From: Cloacimonetes bacterium UBA5553
GTDB lineage: Bacteria > Cloacimonadota > Cloacimonadia > Cloacimonadales > Cloacimonadaceae
Assembly (NCBI GenBank): GCA_002425825.1
Contig: DIMZ01000043.1
Coordinates: 1-6,074 of the forward strand
Direction of reading: 5' to 3'
Length of the DNA stretch: 6,074 bases
Part shown: in pieces, positions 5,373 to 6,074 of the stretch
Layout: the number at the start of each line of letters is the position of its first letter
Numbering within the stretch: position 1 is the stretch's first letter
Position numbers and translations under genes: made by a program
The notes under the pieces: model-generated
What the model was told of the DNA's origin: nothing
Databases searched by the model: none
Seen by the model: only the letters and a program-made list of their open reading frames with translations

Positions 5373-6074
5373 TTCAGAGTGAAAGCCTCCTTCATGCTAT
5401 CCCAGTTATTCTGGAAAAGCTGACTTATGGTTTTTGCCTTGCCGTCGCTGCCCAGGGGGTCTATGGTTAAGAGCTTTAGCTCAAATTCTTTGGCAAGTAG
5501 TTCACCCGCTTTTTTACTCATCTGAGGCTCTATGAACACTGCTTTTACCTGGTGTTCCTTTATGGTATTGCCCAGTTCTGCCAAGTCTCTGGGATTGGGC
5601 TCCTTGCCGGGAGAAAACTGCACCCAACCGAGATACTCGATATCAAATTCATGTGTGAAGTAATAGAAGCTGTTGTGATATGTTACCAAACCTGTTTCGC
5701 CGTAGTTGTTTCGTTCTTCATTTATCAGCTCTATCACCTCGTTTAGTTCTCCGCGCATGGTATCTGCATTTTGCTTAAACACCAGGCTTGAATTGGGGAA
5801 GCGCTTGCTAAGTTCTTTTTCGAGCAGGGTGATCAACCGGCTCATTAAGAAGGTGGAAGTCCACAAGTGGGGGTCATTGCCTTCATGCTCGTGCCCATGA
5901 TGATGTTCGCTGGCAGCTCCGGTGGATATTAATGGCAACACGTCTTTTAGCAAGGCGGAAGCCTCCACATGTTCACTTGGACGGGTAGAAAAGCTCTTGT
6001 GCAAATTCTCTTCCAACCCCATGCCATTAGATAGTATGAACGAAGCTTCCATTAGTGCTTTCAGGTCTGATGGT
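5369..6074 (-). CDS. znuA: Zinc-binding ABC transporter substrate-binding protein (ZnuA family), 5'-truncated by window
   Basis: The frame stays open to the window edge. Its first visible residues, PSDLKALMEASFILSNGMGLEENL, match the PSD--KL--AD-----G-GLE block of cluster-A1 metal-binding proteins. About 234 residues are present; the signal peptide and first metal-binding histidine should lie beyond 6074. Visible features, numbered from P1, are a His-rich stretch (H57-H59, H61, H63), then NDPHLW with ligand H69, TYHNSFYYF with likely ligand H133, SPGKEPNPRDLAEL (154-167), FIEPQMS (180-186) and TIDPLG (203-208). It would bind zinc in the periplasm, or outside the membrane, and deliver it to ZnuB; the His-rich loop favours zinc over manganese. 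It is the first visible gene of the operon, so any Zur-type operator would lie outside this window. Confidence 0.93.
   Translation of the reverse strand, partial: PSDLKALMEASFILSNGMGLEENLHKSFSTRPSEHVEASALLKDVLPLISTGAASEHHHGHEHEGNDPHLWTSTFLMSRLITLLEKELSKRFPNSSLVFKQNADTMRGELNEVIELINEERNNYGETGLVTYHNSFYYFTHEFDIEYLGWVQFSPGKEPNPRDLAELGNTIKEHQVKAVFIEPQMSKKAGELLAKEFELKLLTIDPLGSDGKAKTISQLFQNNWDSMKEAFTLK

Overview
The window is bacterial: short intergenic gaps, Shine-Dalgarno sites, ATG and GTG starts, and an ABC-transporter operon with overlapping genes. Base composition looks moderate to slightly AT-rich. An ATP-cone/Mrr-like nuclease beside a DUF2156 protein and a ZnuACB-type importer would fit an anaerobic lineage of the Bacteroidota/FCB kind. 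That placement is a guess, because no rRNA or marker gene is present.

Layout. Positions 1 to about 668 hold no credible gene but much secondary-structure potential: a long-armed inverted repeat (37-148), GTTAGGCTAAC-type near-palindromes (about 228-292), a large imperfect hairpin (334-404), a perfect 15-bp tandem duplication (441-470), a TATAAT-like promoter element (479-486) and a GC-rich hairpin (499-518). Three + strand genes follow. The first encodes an ATP-cone protein fused to a PD-(D/E)XK Mrr-like nuclease domain (681-1538). Next come a small GNAT acetyltransferase (1615-2037) and a DUF2156/phosphatidylglycerol-lysyltransferase-C-type protein (2043-2927). The last two lie 5 bp apart and look co-transcribed.

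The rest of the window, read on the - strand, is a tightly packed metal-uptake operon entering from the right edge. It contains znuA (binding protein, its start lying outside the window), znuC (ATPase, ATGA overlap with znuA), znuB (permease, 3-bp gap) and a fourth gene. The fourth overlaps the end of znuB by 8 bp and encodes a membrane-anchored protein resembling the C-terminal domain of D-glucuronyl C5-epimerases. ZnuA would capture zinc outside the inner membrane, ZnuB would pass it through, and ZnuC would power transport. The role of the epimerase-like protein is unknown, and its linkage to zinc uptake is the most distinctive gene-level feature here.

The two transcription units converge, and their last genes overlap tail to tail by 28 bp with no visible terminator between them. 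No complete new system can be demonstrated. The best leads are the epimerase-like fourth gene, the nucleotide-sensing nuclease architecture, and the structured non-coding block upstream of that nuclease.
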